The notes under the pieces: model-generated
Seen by the model: only the letters and a program-made list of their open reading frames with translations
Database searches by the model: none
Told to the model about the DNA's origin: nothing
NCBI RefSeq assembly: GCF_031755915.1
Contig: NC_083387.1
Location: 7,136,501-7,200,500, forward strand
From: Ziziphus jujuba
Taxonomy: Eukaryota > Streptophyta > Magnoliopsida > Rosales > Rhamnaceae
Length of the DNA: 64,000 bases
Direction of reading: 5' to 3'
Made by a program: the position numbers and the translations under genes
In this document: positions 11,371 through 23,212 of the stretch, piece by piece
How positions within the stretch are numbered: position 1 is the first letter of the stretch
How the letters are laid out: every line of letters starts with the position of its first letter

Positions 11371-13566
11371 ATGAATTGCAACAAGACCATAGCAGTTCTG
11401 ATCGTCTTCGTTTTAGGTAATTTTTTTTCGTCTATTAGCTTTATTTTATATATATATATATATATTTTCTCAATTTCCATTTAATTTTGCTACTCTTTCT
11501 TTGTTTGATTAGTCAGATCAGAGAAACAGGGCAAGGAAACTACTATTAAATTAAACATATAATACATTAACTATTTAGCTTGCTTTGTTGTATATATCTG
11601 CTAAAAGCTGAAACTTTGTCTAAAACTAGTTAAAAAAATTTGACTAAATTGTTGTTGTTGTTGTTTGTCTGTTTTTTGTTCAGTAATTACGTTAGGAATA
11701 GCACTAATACTATTGGTAGCAAGTGATGATGGCAACAAAGTCAGGACCATTATCGGAATCGATCTAGGTAGTACCAATACTATATCCTACATGAGTGCTA
11801 ACAACAACAAGACCTATTGCTCAGAAGAGCGACTAAACGACGACTACATGTGGAAGTGGGGCTTCCCATCTTGGGTTTCTTTCACCGATTCTGAGCGACT
11901 TGTAGGACTGGACGCCAAGAATCAAGCACCTGTCAATGCAAACAGAACCATTTTCAACATTAATCTTCTCATTGGAAGGAAGTTTGATGATCCACAACTT
12001 CACAAAGATATCAAATTTTTGCCATATAAAGTGGTTAACAAGTATGGCAAACCTTACATCAACGTGAAGGTTAAAGATCACTACAAGCTGTTTAGTCCTG
12101 AGCAAATCATTGCGTTGATACTGCGCCACATGAAGCTCGTGGCCGAAGCTCATCTAGGGCACAGAATCAAAAATGCTGTCATCACTGTTCCTGGTATCTG
12201 TATATAACACAACATTGTTAATTTAGAATTGAATATAAATTAAATATTGATAAGTAAAGAAATTTAATACAAACAGATGATATAGACATATGATATGCTA
12301 CATCAAGATGGCATATAACATTATTATTGATATATAACCCGGCTAGAGTATAACTTATATACAAGTCAAGTTGTCTAAATTGTTATTTACTTGACTCTAA
12401 TTTCCCTAAATTTTCTTGCTTAATTTTTTTTTTTTTGTTACCTTTTCTCATTTCGATCTGTAGCTTATTTCAATGATGCACAGAGGCAGGCTACAAAAGT
12501 TGCAGCCAAAATTGCAGGGCTTAATGTGGCTCGAATGATCAATAAGTCCACGGCTGCAGCCATTGGCTATTATCTAAAATTGAAAGGAAATATCAACGTT
12601 TTGGTATATCACTTTGGTGGTCGTACATTCGAGGTTAGCGTCTTGACTATAAAAAATGGAGTAATTGAGGTTGTCTCCGAGAATGTTGACACACGTTTGG
12701 GAGGAGAGGATATTAATGACAGAATGATGGACTATTTAATCCATCTGATTAAGGAAAAGCACAACAAAGATATCATAGACAATAACAAGGCCCTTGAAGA
12801 GCTACGAAATGAATGTGAAAGAACAAAGAGATTATTCAGTATCAAACAAAAGCTCGAGTACTTTACACGAGTGAAGATTTATCTTGATGGTATTTGTTTC
12901 TCAGAAGTATTAACACTGGATAAATTTGAGGAGTTGAATGACTTGTTAGGAAAGAATATGACAACGGCTAAGAAGGTTTTGGAAGAGTCAGTTATGAAGA
13001 AATCAGGCATTCATGAGAATGAAGTTGTCTCCAAAAATGGTGACACCCATTTGGGAGGTGTGGATATTAATGGTAGGCTGATGGATTATTTTATCCATCT
13101 GATGAAGGAAAAGCACAATAAAGATATTAGCAACGAAGACACGGTCCTCGAAAAGCTTGGAATGGAATGTGAAAGAGCAAAGAAAAGAATGAGGACATTT
13201 TACTTTCGGAAGTACAAAGATGATATACGAGTGAAGATTGATGGTATTGATTTCACAGAAGAATTGACACTGGCTAAATATGAGGAGTTGAACCAGGACT
13301 TGATTGAGAAGACTATGACAAGGGTGAAGAAGGCTTTGGAAGATTCAGGTATGAAGAAATCAGATATCCATGAGATTGTTCTGTCTGGAGGGAGTACAGA
13401 AATCGGTATGGTAAGAAGGCTTTTGAAAGACTTCTTCGATGGGAAAGTGCCATGTAAAGGTCTCATGCCTGATCATGTTTGTGCCTTTGGCGCTGCAGTT
13501 GAAGGTGAAAACATTAGCAGAAAAGAAGAAAATCAAAGCCAAGGCAATTTTCATACAGATTTTTGA
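11371..13566 (+). CDS. BiP-derived HSP70-like protein, signal peptide plus damaged nucleotide-binding domain
   Basis: Three exons (11371-11416, 11684-12193, 12464-13566) join in phase to 552 residues. Residues 1-30 form a signal peptide split by intron 1. Residues about 37-500 match the HSP70 nucleotide-binding domain and are closest to ER BiP: IGIDLGSTNT at the phosphate-1 site, PSWVSFTDSERLVG, YFNDAQRQATK and GGSTEIG. Key residues are lost. The phosphate-2 motif reads HFGGRTFEVS where HSP70 has an Asp and a third Gly, and NEPTAAAIAYG has become NKSTAAAIGYY. Residues 254-371 and 372-489 are a tandem duplication of subdomain IIB. The whole substrate-binding domain is absent (BiP has about 665 residues). 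The frame and splice sites are intact, so a product may be made, but normal ATPase and chaperone activity is unlikely. It could be a pseudogene whose frame has survived. Confidence 0.8.
12667..13374 (+). repeat. In-frame 354-bp tandem duplication inside the BiP-like exon 3
   Basis: Positions 12667-13020 and 13021-13374 encode two diverged copies of one 118-residue stretch. Each opens EVVS, passes through DT(R/H)LGG, KEKHNKDI and ECER, and ends MKKS(G/D)IHE. Ordinary HSP70 proteins carry this stretch once. The period is an exact multiple of three, so the frame is kept. Confidence 0.9.
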
Positions 13567-13943
13567 CATCATTTGTGAGAAATAATACTGATTTTTTTTT
13601 TTTATCCTATCGCTTTTTGTCCCTTTGGTTACAATAACATGTTTTGAAAATTCAAAATCAAAAGCAGTAATTCATATGTTTCCTCCAACTATACAAATAG
13701 TGTGCTGCATTGTTATCATTATGGTGGACAACATCGACATGGAGCAATATTGTATGGGGGCAAGGGAAATGCAAGAAATTTAAAATATAAAGAGATATTT
13801 TGAAGACAAAGAATTAAATGATGTTCACTTCTAGAGAGAATCAAAAGCATTTGCAACATGATGAGCTAATTTTGATTTTGAAGACAGAAGACTCGAATAA
13901 TGATTTTGATTCCGAAGACGAAGATTCAAATGATGAGCTATAG
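13567..13943 (+). pseudogene. Relic acidic tail ending NDEL downstream of the BiP-like gene
   Basis: A short open frame (13818-13943, 41 codons plus stop) ends in a Ser/Asp/Glu-rich stretch, SEDEDSNDEL, then a stop. This resembles the acidic C-terminus of BiP before its HDEL/KDEL retrieval signal. The same tail with NDEL and a stop recurs downstream of the two broken copies (stops at 19936-19938 and 22280-22282). It is not in frame with the upstream exon, and no convincing splice join was found, so it is probably the remnant of the ancestral last exon. Confidence 0.6.
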
Positions 13944-14084
13944 GGAAAATTGAAAAAAAAAAAAAATTCTTCAATTTATTTTATATGATGTCATTAATTT
14001 GTTAACTTTTGAATAGATGTTTTTTTATTTTGTTTTTGAGGTTTAATTGGTAACTAACTTTCCAGAGACATGTTAACTAACAAT

Positions 14085-14915
14085 CAATACAAAAACTGGT
14101 GTTTATCTCAGATGATGAAAATGATAATTATAGGTGCATATAGACTATATCTTTTTCTAATGATGGAGTTACATAAATGGTATTAAACATTGTCATGTGA
14201 TGTGCTGTTATTATTTTTGAGAGAAAAGCAGATAGTAGGTGCAACCAACAGCTAGAGGATGATGATTTTTGCAACCTTTATTACATAGTTATGTTATCAT
14301 TTAAGAGCATCCAAGGAAAAGGCAGAGTAAGAGCCTGTTCTATATATATATATATATATATATATATTCTGTTTTGTCCCCTGTAAGTACTCTGTTCACT
14401 GATTGAAAAGTCTTACTCTTATGTTGTAGATTTGAGTAACCTCCAAAACTTATTACCACTTCCTCAGGAAAATATTCATTAATAATCAATGCCTCAATGG
14501 ATTCACTTATAGGTGGAAGTAGCACGTGATTTGAGTGCTTTGGAAACCAATATATATCCATTAGGGAAAAAAAAAAAAAAAACACAACACAAAATTTCAC
14601 TTCTTTAATTTATAAACATTTAATGGCTAATCTACCATTCCGTAGAATCTCTGTAAAACAATCAATTTGATTATTGAGACAGCCATTTTTCTCAATTTCA
14701 AGATGGAACGCTAGATTTTTGATGAAATTACAATTATGTATTCAACTTAATTGACACGACTTAATCCCACTAACTGTGATTAGTCATTATAGGTCATAAT
14801 TGGCATGCTAAAGGAGGCCTTTGGTTTTGCTTGCTAGTTAAATAATTGGCCATTTTATCATTTATTTTTTACATCTATTTGCATTTCTATGAACGAAGGG
14901 ATAGGATGATGAAAT

Positions 14916-14950
<35 letters not shown>

Positions 14951-15580
14951 GAATTAATGGATATTTAGCTGAACAATTCGACAGGTACAGAAGTCATAAT
15001 TTCTATGAAGAATGATAGTGATTGTCACCATACAGTTATTTTATTTTATTTTTAAATTTATTTTTCTCTTATTTTAAAATTCTTGGCAAGTGCAAAATGA
15101 GATAAGCATAATCTTTTTCTTTTATTTATTTTTTTTTTTTGCCACATCTGTGATGCATAAAGTGGAGTGGTACTGAATCCATTTTAGATGGGAGTCACCG
15201 TACGAAATTTGAATTAAGACTGAACGTCCATTAATTTATTAGTTTTGAAATCGTTTTAAAAATTGAATAATATCATTCAAAATTTCTAACCAATCAGAAC
15301 AACTGATTACTGAATTATCAATATCACTATCATCTCAACAACTTTTATTATAGAATGGGAAGTGAGATTGGTTCAATAATATATATGCCTTTCACACCCA
15401 ATACAGATCATGGGGAGGGTGACTTATGTAGTGTTATTTATTTATTATTTTTTTTTAAAAAGGTTTATTTGGTTAGAATTTAGGTTTAATTCAATTTTAT
15501 GAAATTCCCTCTCCGATGGGGTTATTTTTCCCAGTTTTCCACATTAAATTTGAAGATATTTTTTTTAAAAAGAAAAATTA
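14085..15580. repeat. Spacer unit S, second copy
   Basis: Diverged copy of 9600-10990 containing the same landmark blocks in the same order, interrupted by a TA microsatellite (14341-14366) and an ATA repeat (14919-14950). It follows the tail of the first BiP-like gene directly, without a copy of the unknown gene between them. No gene is seen. Confidence 0.7.
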
Positions 15581-15787
15581 TATTCAAGAAGAAACAGAAG
15601 TACATAAATCATTCTTAATAGCATTAGAAAGCCAACACAAGCCTTCTTCCATCCAGGAACTAAAACCCTCAACAAACAGAGCATGTTTAGCAATTCTATA
15701 CTTCAATTGGAGTAAACCACATACATATAAGGACCCCAAAAAAAAAAAAAAAAAAAAAAAAGGGAACAGAAAAGAAAAAAGAAACAT

Positions 15788-15845
<58 letters not shown>

Positions 15846-16257
15846 GTATATATATATATATGTATATATATATTTATCAACGATACAAGAGCCATTAAAT
15901 TTCTTTGCCATGATATGGTAATCATCTGATAATATTTATGTGGCTTACTTTTTATTCATTTATCGAATTTACCGATCCATCTTTATTTTATATTAATATT
16001 TCAATTAATTATATATTGACATATTATTATGTTACATCATTTGATGCATGCAGTATTATTTAAGTTTATATATTTTAGTAGTATTACATATATTAAATTG
16101 TTTACCAAATAATATGCAAGTGTAAAGAAAATATATTTCACCAAGTTGTTATAGAAACCAAAGTATTTATTAACTAATATACCAAGCCGTTTTCAACATT
16201 TATGGCTAAAGAGTGGAACAATTACATACTATGTAAAGGAAAACCAACAAAATATTG
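15581..16257. other. Unassigned insertion with long TA microsatellite
   Basis: This interrupts the homology between spacer copy two and the truncated gene copy. It holds a short non-repetitive stretch (15581-15735), an A run (15738-15762) and a TA-rich microsatellite (about 15785-15875). I see no terminal repeats or protein motif that would classify it. Confidence 0.4.
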
Positions 16258-16778
16258 CAAGCCAAGCTATATTATATACTTCTAGCGGGATGGTGAATTC
16301 TTCGCCATTTAGAGAAAATGTTGAAAGTTCTGATGATAGTGTGGAGCACTCCATGAAAGCTATGGAGGATTCTCGGACATTGGCTTCAAATCTTGGAAGC
16401 TTTGGTTCCACGAGGAAAGAGGAGGCGTGGAGGAGGACATTGGCAAGTTATCTTGTCGAAGAGAGACGCAATGTAGATGGAGGTGAAGGAATGGATATGC
16501 TTTGGGAGACATATGACTATGAGACTGAATCTCACATGTCACTGACCAAAAGCAACACAAAGGAGGGAAAGAAAGGTGGAGTACCGGATTACAGTGACCA
16601 TGATAAGGACCATATAAAAGATGGTAATGGGCAACTTTGCTGCTTACAGGCATTGAAATTCTCAGCTGGGAAGATGAATTTGGGACTGGGAAGGGCTTAT
16701 CTTATGAAGATTTCCAAGGCATTGAAGGGTATTGGGTGGCTTCACCATGTGAGCAGAGGGAAGAAGGTTTACCATTGA
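16258..16778 (+). pseudogene. Truncated duplicate of the 431-residue unknown gene
   Basis: From about 16258 the sequence matches 8860-9364. It is open from an ATG at 16290 for 162 residues to the same VYH end. The N-terminal two thirds, including the hydrophobic region, are missing. Differences include small in-frame changes such as an extra Tyr in the region before the acidic stretch. The frame is intact, so a short protein could be made if a promoter were present, but the likely status is a truncated duplicate. Confidence 0.8.
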
Positions 16779-17045
16779 ATTAAAATGTTACATTTTTGTT
16801 TATGTTAAATTGGTATAACAACATGTATTTGTTTAAGTTTCAAAGTAAATATATAACCTCTTTGTTTTTGCATGAAATGCTATTAAGTGTTCTGTAATTA
16901 GGAGATAATCTTGGTCAACGAAAACACTGATGGAGAGAGTTGTAGCATTGATAGAATAAGCTGAGCTAAATATCACAAAGACTAGTTGAGCCATTTCTCA
17001 CATGCTTTTACCAGAAAAATGAGAAAAAAATAAAAAATAAAAAAT

Positions 17046-17076
<31 letters not shown>

Positions 17077-18723
17077 GAGAAAGTTTCTAAAACTGCAAAA
17101 GATGATAGTCCATCTCTAAAGGTGAAACTGATAATTATGGGTGTATATAAACAGCTTCTATCATACCAAATGACACAGTAAAAACTGCTCAAATCCAATG
17201 TGAATTATACATTTGGATTGGATGATGATATTGTTTTCTGATAATGGAGTTACGGAAATTGTATTAAACATTTCCATGTAGTGTGCTATTAATGTTTTTT
17301 AGGGAACAACAGATAGTAGGTGTAACCAACAACAAGAGGATGATGATTTTTGCAACCTTCATTAAATATTTATGCTGTCATTTACTAGTCTGTTCATGAT
17401 TGAAGAGTCTTATGGAGCAGATCTTGAGTAACCAAAACTTATTACCATTTTCTCAGCATCATATTGATTAACACCAAAGGATGCACTTATAAGACCCAGC
17501 AAAGGTCGAAAATGAACATTTAGATTCACTGGGGGGAAAAAAAAAGAAAAAGAAAAAAAAGGGAGCAAAAATTTCAATTCTTCAATTTATATAAGCTTCT
17601 TTAGGCTAATCTACCATGTAAAATTATCAATTTGATTATTGATACAGCCATTGTTCTTAATGACAAGATTGAATGCTAGAATTTAGATAAATAAATAGTT
17701 ATACATTTAACTTAAATTGGCACGAACTGATCTCACTTAGTGAGATTAGTCATAGTACGTCAGTTATTGGCGTGCTGAAGGAGGCTTTGACTTGGCTAGT
17801 TAAATAATTGATTTTTTTATCATTATTTTTTTGGGAACCAAATTGGCATTTATATAAGTAAAGGGATATGAGGATGAATTATAATAATAATAAAATTAAT
17901 GATATTAGCTGAAAAATTCGGTAGGTACAAAAGTCCTAATTTGTAACAAGAATGTTAGTGATTGTTACCACACAGTTTTATTATTATTATTATATTAAAA
18001 ACATATATAGTCGAGTTTTATCCTCTTTTGGTGGAAATGATTTTGATTCCTTTTTTAAGTGCAAAATTGGGCTAAGCCTAATTTTCTTTGAAAAATTACG
18101 CATAGAGTGGACTGGTAATGAATCCAATATTTAGGCGCCGAGAGTCTACGTAAGGAGTTACCGAACGGATGAATTAAGACCGAAAGATGAAGGAAATTAA
18201 TTACTGAATTTATTATTGTTTCCAAATTGTACTAACTTTTTTTTTTTTTTCCCAACAAATTATGACACAGTTAGATACTGAATTATTAATATCATTTTTT
18301 TTTTTTGCACATTTACAATATTTTTTCATTCTTCTATTTCCATACTTTAAATTTATAATTTCACAATTATAATTATAAATAATTTACTAACTAAGTCACC
18401 CTTATTTGATTATATTATTCAATATTCCATCCCCGTTTTATGATATCATTTAAGGTTTATTGTTTTATAGTTCCGGTTTAATTAAATTTTATAAAATTTC
18501 CTTTTCAATCAGTTATTTTTCTGAATTTTCCCAATTTAAATTTTGAAATTGAAGAACTTCAGTTGAGGTAAAAACATATATGCATATGATGGCAAAAAAA
18601 ATAAAACATAGACATTCTAAAATATGTAAGAAGAAAAACTAATATTTTATTATTTTCTTTTATTTTTTGGACAAAATAAAAACTACTATTTGACTGGTAT
18701 ATAAGTTGGCATATTATGGATGA
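16779..18723. repeat. Spacer unit S, third copy
   Basis: Diverged copy of the spacer after the unknown gene (9365-11125), with the same 3' landmarks and the same approach to the BiP-like promoter. It contains purine-rich (17022-17080) and ATA microsatellite stretches. No gene is seen. Confidence 0.7.
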
Positions 18724-18742
18724 CGTGGCATGTCATGTTTGG
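18721..18742 (+). promoter_or_regulatory. Relic ERSE and TGACGTGG element of the second BiP-like copy
   Basis: On the minus strand 18724-18742 reads CCAAA, nine bases, CCACG. The CCACG half of the ER stress element is intact and the CCAAT half has one change. TGACGTGG (18721-18728) is a UPRE-type core. The position corresponds to 11126-11144 in the first copy, where the opposite half is changed. Confidence 0.6.
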
Positions 18743-19061
18743 ATTGAAGACATTATCATTTTAATTTGAATCGGACCAAACTAGTTATGGAAATTCTTTT
18801 TCCAACTAGTTTAATCCGAAAGGGCCCTATAGGGTTTGGTAAAAAGCATTTATACAAGTATGAAGTTAGCAATTCTGGTCCTCTTTGTTATACATATATG
18901 GCTTTCAATTACCTTTTTATTTTAGTAAACTTTCTTTGTGATGATGATAATAAGGGCCGGACCTAGCTAGGGACTATAAAATTCGTACCCAAGTGTTTAC
19001 AAGACCAATTGTACAGACTCAGAGGTTATAAACAATTACATCCTTCTTAAATAATAAAGAT

Positions 19062-19525
19062 ATTAGCAATGATAACAGGCCCTGGAAAAACTTCGAATGG
19101 AATGTGAAAGAGCAAAGACAGCCATGATCACTTGGAAAAAAACTGTATGCAAGAGTGGAGATTGATCAGTCTTTCTTTGATGGTGTATATATATATATAT
19201 ATATTAATTTCTCAGAATTATTAACAATGGCTAGAATTGAACAGTTGAATAACGACTTGTATGAGAAGACTTCGACATGGCGAAGAAGGTTTTGGAAGAT
19301 GCATGTATGAAAAAATCAGACATTCATGAGATTATATATTCTGGTTTAATTGCAGGGAGTACACGAATTAGTAAGTGCAATCTCTTTTGATAGAATTCTT
19401 CAACCGGAGACTGCCGTGCAAGGGTACCCCTGAGGAGGTTGTTGCCATAGGAGTGGCAGCTAAAGGTGAAATCATTAGGCTTAAAGAATTAATTGAATCG
19501 AAGCCATGGCAATTTTATACATATT
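19062..19525 (+). pseudogene. Broken second BiP-like copy
   Basis: Translated in mixed frames, this matches subdomain IIB to the end of the nucleotide-binding domain of the gene at 11371: ECERAK near 19106, LTMARIEQLN-like, KKSDIHEI near 19313, a GSTR(I) block, then the GEIIRLKE end. Frameshifts, a TA insertion near 19190-19204 and loss of the N-terminal exons make it non-functional. Confidence 0.8.
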
Positions 19526-19938
19526 GTGACAAAATTTGTGAGAAATAATAGTTCTTTTTTTATTATTTTTTTATCCTATAACTTTTGGTTACTTTGGTTA
19601 TAATAACATGTTGCAAATTCACAATCAAAATCAGTAACTAATAAGTTTACTCCAACCATATGTACATATATATATATATATATTAGATAGTGTGCTACAT
19701 TGCTAGAATTATGGTGGACAGTATCGATGTGGTGCAATACTAAATGGAGGCAAAGAAAATACACGAAATTCACAATTACAGAGAGATTTTGAAGATCAAG
19801 AATTAAATTATTAAATGATGATCAACTTTAGAAAGGATCAGAAGCAGTTGCAAATGGTAAGCTAACTTTGATTTTGAAGACGAATACCCAAATGGTGATT
19901 CCGATTTTGAAGATGAAGAATCAAATGACGAGCTATAA
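19526..19938 (+). pseudogene. Tail region of second BiP-like copy with NDEL relic
   Basis: Homologous to 13567-13943. It ends FEDEESNDEL followed by a stop at 19936-19938, after a TA microsatellite near 19669-19682. It shows that the acidic NDEL end was already present when the block was duplicated. Confidence 0.6.
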
Positions 19939-20059
19939 AGAGAATTAAAAGTTTATTTTTTTAGATTTATTTTCTGAAGTGATCTTATTGATCTGTTAAT
20001 TTTTTCAATAGTTGTATTATTTTATATTTTGAGCATAATTGGTAACTAACTTTCCAGAT

Positions 20060-21360
20060 ACTTGTTCATTAACAATCAATGCAAAAACTGATGTCCTCCC
20101 AAATGTGAAAATGATAATTATTGGAGTATATAGAATCTTAGTATCAAGGGCAATCTTTTATACCTAGCAATATAACAGAAACCATTGACATATCCTTTTC
20201 TGATAATGGAGTAAGGATATTGTGTTAAACATTGTCATGTGACGTGCTGATATTGTTTTTGAGAGAGAGAAGCAGATAGTATGTGCAATATATGTATGTT
20301 CTATATGTTCTTGTTGATAGAATAGATTTTGAGTAACCAAAACTGATGATCACTTCTGAGCAACATATTTATTACCAATAAATACTATTAAAGGATTTCA
20401 CTTATAAAATCCAGCTGACGTAGGGTCTATTTCAGTGCTGTGCAAAGCAGTGACAAATTTGTTTTTACTTTTGGAGTTTGTGAAGGAAAGGATAGTTTGT
20501 TTCAATATATATATACTAAGAAAATTACTCTAAAAATTTGTAATTTAGATATTTAATAATGTTTTATCTATTATAGTATAATTTTAAAATTTATCCTATT
20601 TTTTAATAATATTTAATAATGCAAGGAATTTCAAATTTCTTCCAACTACATATCTAAATATTGTCAATAGATAGGTTTTGACTGGATGACCTTTGGCTTG
20701 GATTGAATGATCTTTGGTAAAATATTTTGTTAACAATTACTTCCCACCTCCTACCGATTACCATTACTCTCTTTCATTTAGATTAGTGTTCATATGTGAG
20801 GATGAACATGAATTAGAAACCGCTTTACATTTTACATGATGTGAATGTATTTCTTTATACTCTTGAAAATTCTTATGCTTGTTTAGTTGCTCGAATTTTT
20901 AAATGTTTTCATAATAGTTGTGTTTGCATGGTAATAACTGAAAATTTTTTTAGAGCAGTTTGAAATCAAAATTGAAATCTGGTAGGCTGGAGAGAAGCTC
21001 ATAAAAAGTCCCTCTATTCAATCTTAAATTAAATATTGATGGAGATTCATTAGATAAAAAATAGAGTACAAATTTAAATTTTTCATAATCTATTTTATAA
21101 TTATTTTCAATTTAATCTATATCTATCATTTTTTAGAATCTCTACAAAGTTATCAATTTGACTATTCAAATAATTTTCTAATGATAAGAATATCATTAAA
21201 AATTTGACGATAAATAAAATTTTTTTTTATTATTTATCTCAGTCGGTGATAAACAATATTGTATTTATACTAAAGTGATACATGTAATTAATTCGATGAA
21301 TTTAATTATGTATTGATTTTTATACTATAAATCTAGCAAATAAAAAAAACGAACCTTTTA
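20060..21360. repeat. Spacer unit S, fourth copy, with an internal insertion
   Basis: 20060-20450 matches the start of the spacer unit, and about 21045-21215 matches 10106-10290. The roughly 600 bp between them (20450-21045) do not match the other copies and look like an insertion of unknown type; no terminal repeats were evident. No gene is seen. Confidence 0.55.
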
Positions 21361-21369
21361 GAGCAGCAA

Positions 21370-21865
21370 ATTTAAATCTAATTGAAGTTGTCTCCAAAAA
21401 TGTTGATACCCCATTTGGGAGTGGATTTTAATCAAAGGGTGGTAGAGTACTACTTCGTCCATTTGATTGAAGAAAAGTACAATAAAGTTGTCAGCAATGG
21501 TAACAAGGCCCTTGAAAAGCTTCAAATAGAATGTGAGAGAGCAAAGAGAGAATTGAGTTATATATCAACAATGCTATTAAGTTACCAACACTTAGGACGA
21601 ATGGAGTTTGATCAGTCTGAATTTGAAGAGTTGAATATGGATTTGTTTGAGAACACTATGACAATATTGGTGAAGAAGGTTTTGAAAGATTCAGGGTAAA
21701 GCAATCAGAGAAATCCATGATATTGTGTTAGTTGGGAGAAAGTACACAAATTAGTAAGGTGCAACAGCCAGTGAGCCACTTAAGGGTCTCAACCTGAAGA
21801 GATTGTTCCCGTTGGAGCTGCATAATTGAAGGTGAATTCATTAGTTATGAAGGGAATTAAATTAA
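21370..21865 (+). pseudogene. Broken third BiP-like copy
   Basis: An open segment (21382-21699) matches subdomain IIB of the first copy, with LGVDFNQR, EEKYNKVVSN and ECERAKRELS. It is followed out of frame by the GSTR-like block and the GEFIS end. The N-terminal exons are absent, and frame breaks lie at the start (near 21405) and after 21690. A non-functional remnant. Confidence 0.8.
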
Positions 21866-22282
21866 AGCCAAGGCAATTTTATACGAACTGTGAAAACACT
21901 TATGAAAAATAATAGTTTTTTTTTTATCCTATCACTTTTGGTCCTTTGGCTACAATAATATGCTGCAATCTCACAATCAAAAGCAGTAATTAATATGTTT
22001 AATTACTCCAAGTATATATATATATATATATATTAAATGTAATATAATATATTATATTTATATATATGTATGTATGTATGTATAATAGGATGATGGACAA
22101 CATCAACGTGGTACAATATTAAATGAAGGTTAGGCAAAGAAAATGCGGGAAATTTACTGTATAGAGAAAATTTGCAGATGAAAGATTAAATAATGATCAA
22201 TTGTAGAGAGAATCAAAAACAGCTGCAACATAATGAGCTGATTTTGATTTTTGAAGACAATGAATTAAATGATGAGTTGTAG
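21866..22282 (+). pseudogene. Tail region of third BiP-like copy with NDEL relic
   Basis: Homologous to the tails of copies one and two. It contains a TA microsatellite (about 22014-22034) and ends EDNELNDEL with a stop at 22280-22282. Confidence 0.55.
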
Positions 22283-23212
22283 AGAATTACTTTTTTTTTT
22301 TTTTTTGGGTGACTTTTCAACAAATGTGTTAATTTATTTTTGGGTTTAATTGGTAAATGAATTTCCATAGACATTTTCTATGTATCCAAAGTATTTGCAT
22401 CACTAAGGAATTGTTCCAGTGACAATTAATTATTTAGTTTTTGCTTCAACTTTCATGGTTGAGGAAATGTAAATTACAATTTGCGAATTTGGCATGCATT
22501 CCAATATGTAGGTTTATAATTTCAGCCATTTTTAAATAACAATAATAAGATTTAAAAAAAAAAAAAACTAAAAACCAAATTTGATTATGATCCAACTCTA
22601 TAATATTGATCTATTCTCTAAATCTAATTAATTAATGTACATATACAAAAAATTTAAGTGTATCAAGTGTGAATCCTCCTTATTCCAAAGATGAATTTTA
22701 AGAAAATTTAGTTTAGATACATTACCAATTAGATGATACAATTAGTGGAGTTGGATGAAAATCCATAAGACATGAAAAAATTATTAAAAATTAAAAACTT
22801 AAAAGAAAAAAAAAAAAAAGTACGAAATGAATAGGACAATCTAAATTTCTGGCCTATCAAAAAAATCCATTTAATCAGGAAAAGAAAATTATCAAAAAAA
22901 TAAAAAAATTTATGTGGTGGGGTCCACATGATTATTGAAGTGCACCGACGGTGGTGGCCAAACCCGCGTTGCCGTCACTAGCTGCCAGTTAAGATCAACA
23001 TCCAATACAAATTAAATTAATATTTTCTTATTCAATAAATAAATAATTAATTAAATGTCAGTCAATTTGTTTTTAGTCAAATTTAAAAAAAAAAAGAAAA
23101 AAAAAAGAAAAGGAAAAAAAGGCAGAGTGTGAGAGTGAAGGGGTAAGAAAAAGGGAGTGAGAGATCTCTCTCGCTGAATTTGCGAAAGAAAAAAAAAACC
23201 AGAACCAAAACA
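22283..23212. other. Intergenic DNA and GAUT promoter region
   Basis: AT-rich spacer with no gene seen up to the start of the GAUT gene. A purine-rich leader (about 23085-23160) precedes the start codon. Confidence 0.5.

Noticed and set aside
13503..13825. Splice from the AAG|GTGAAA site near 13503 to an acceptor near 13824 joining the BiP-like exon to the NDEL tail
   Set aside because: The phases do not match, so the join would not keep the tail in frame.
15581..15735. LINE or RNase H fragment on the minus strand
   Set aside because: A weak resemblance only; too short and without conserved catalytic residues.
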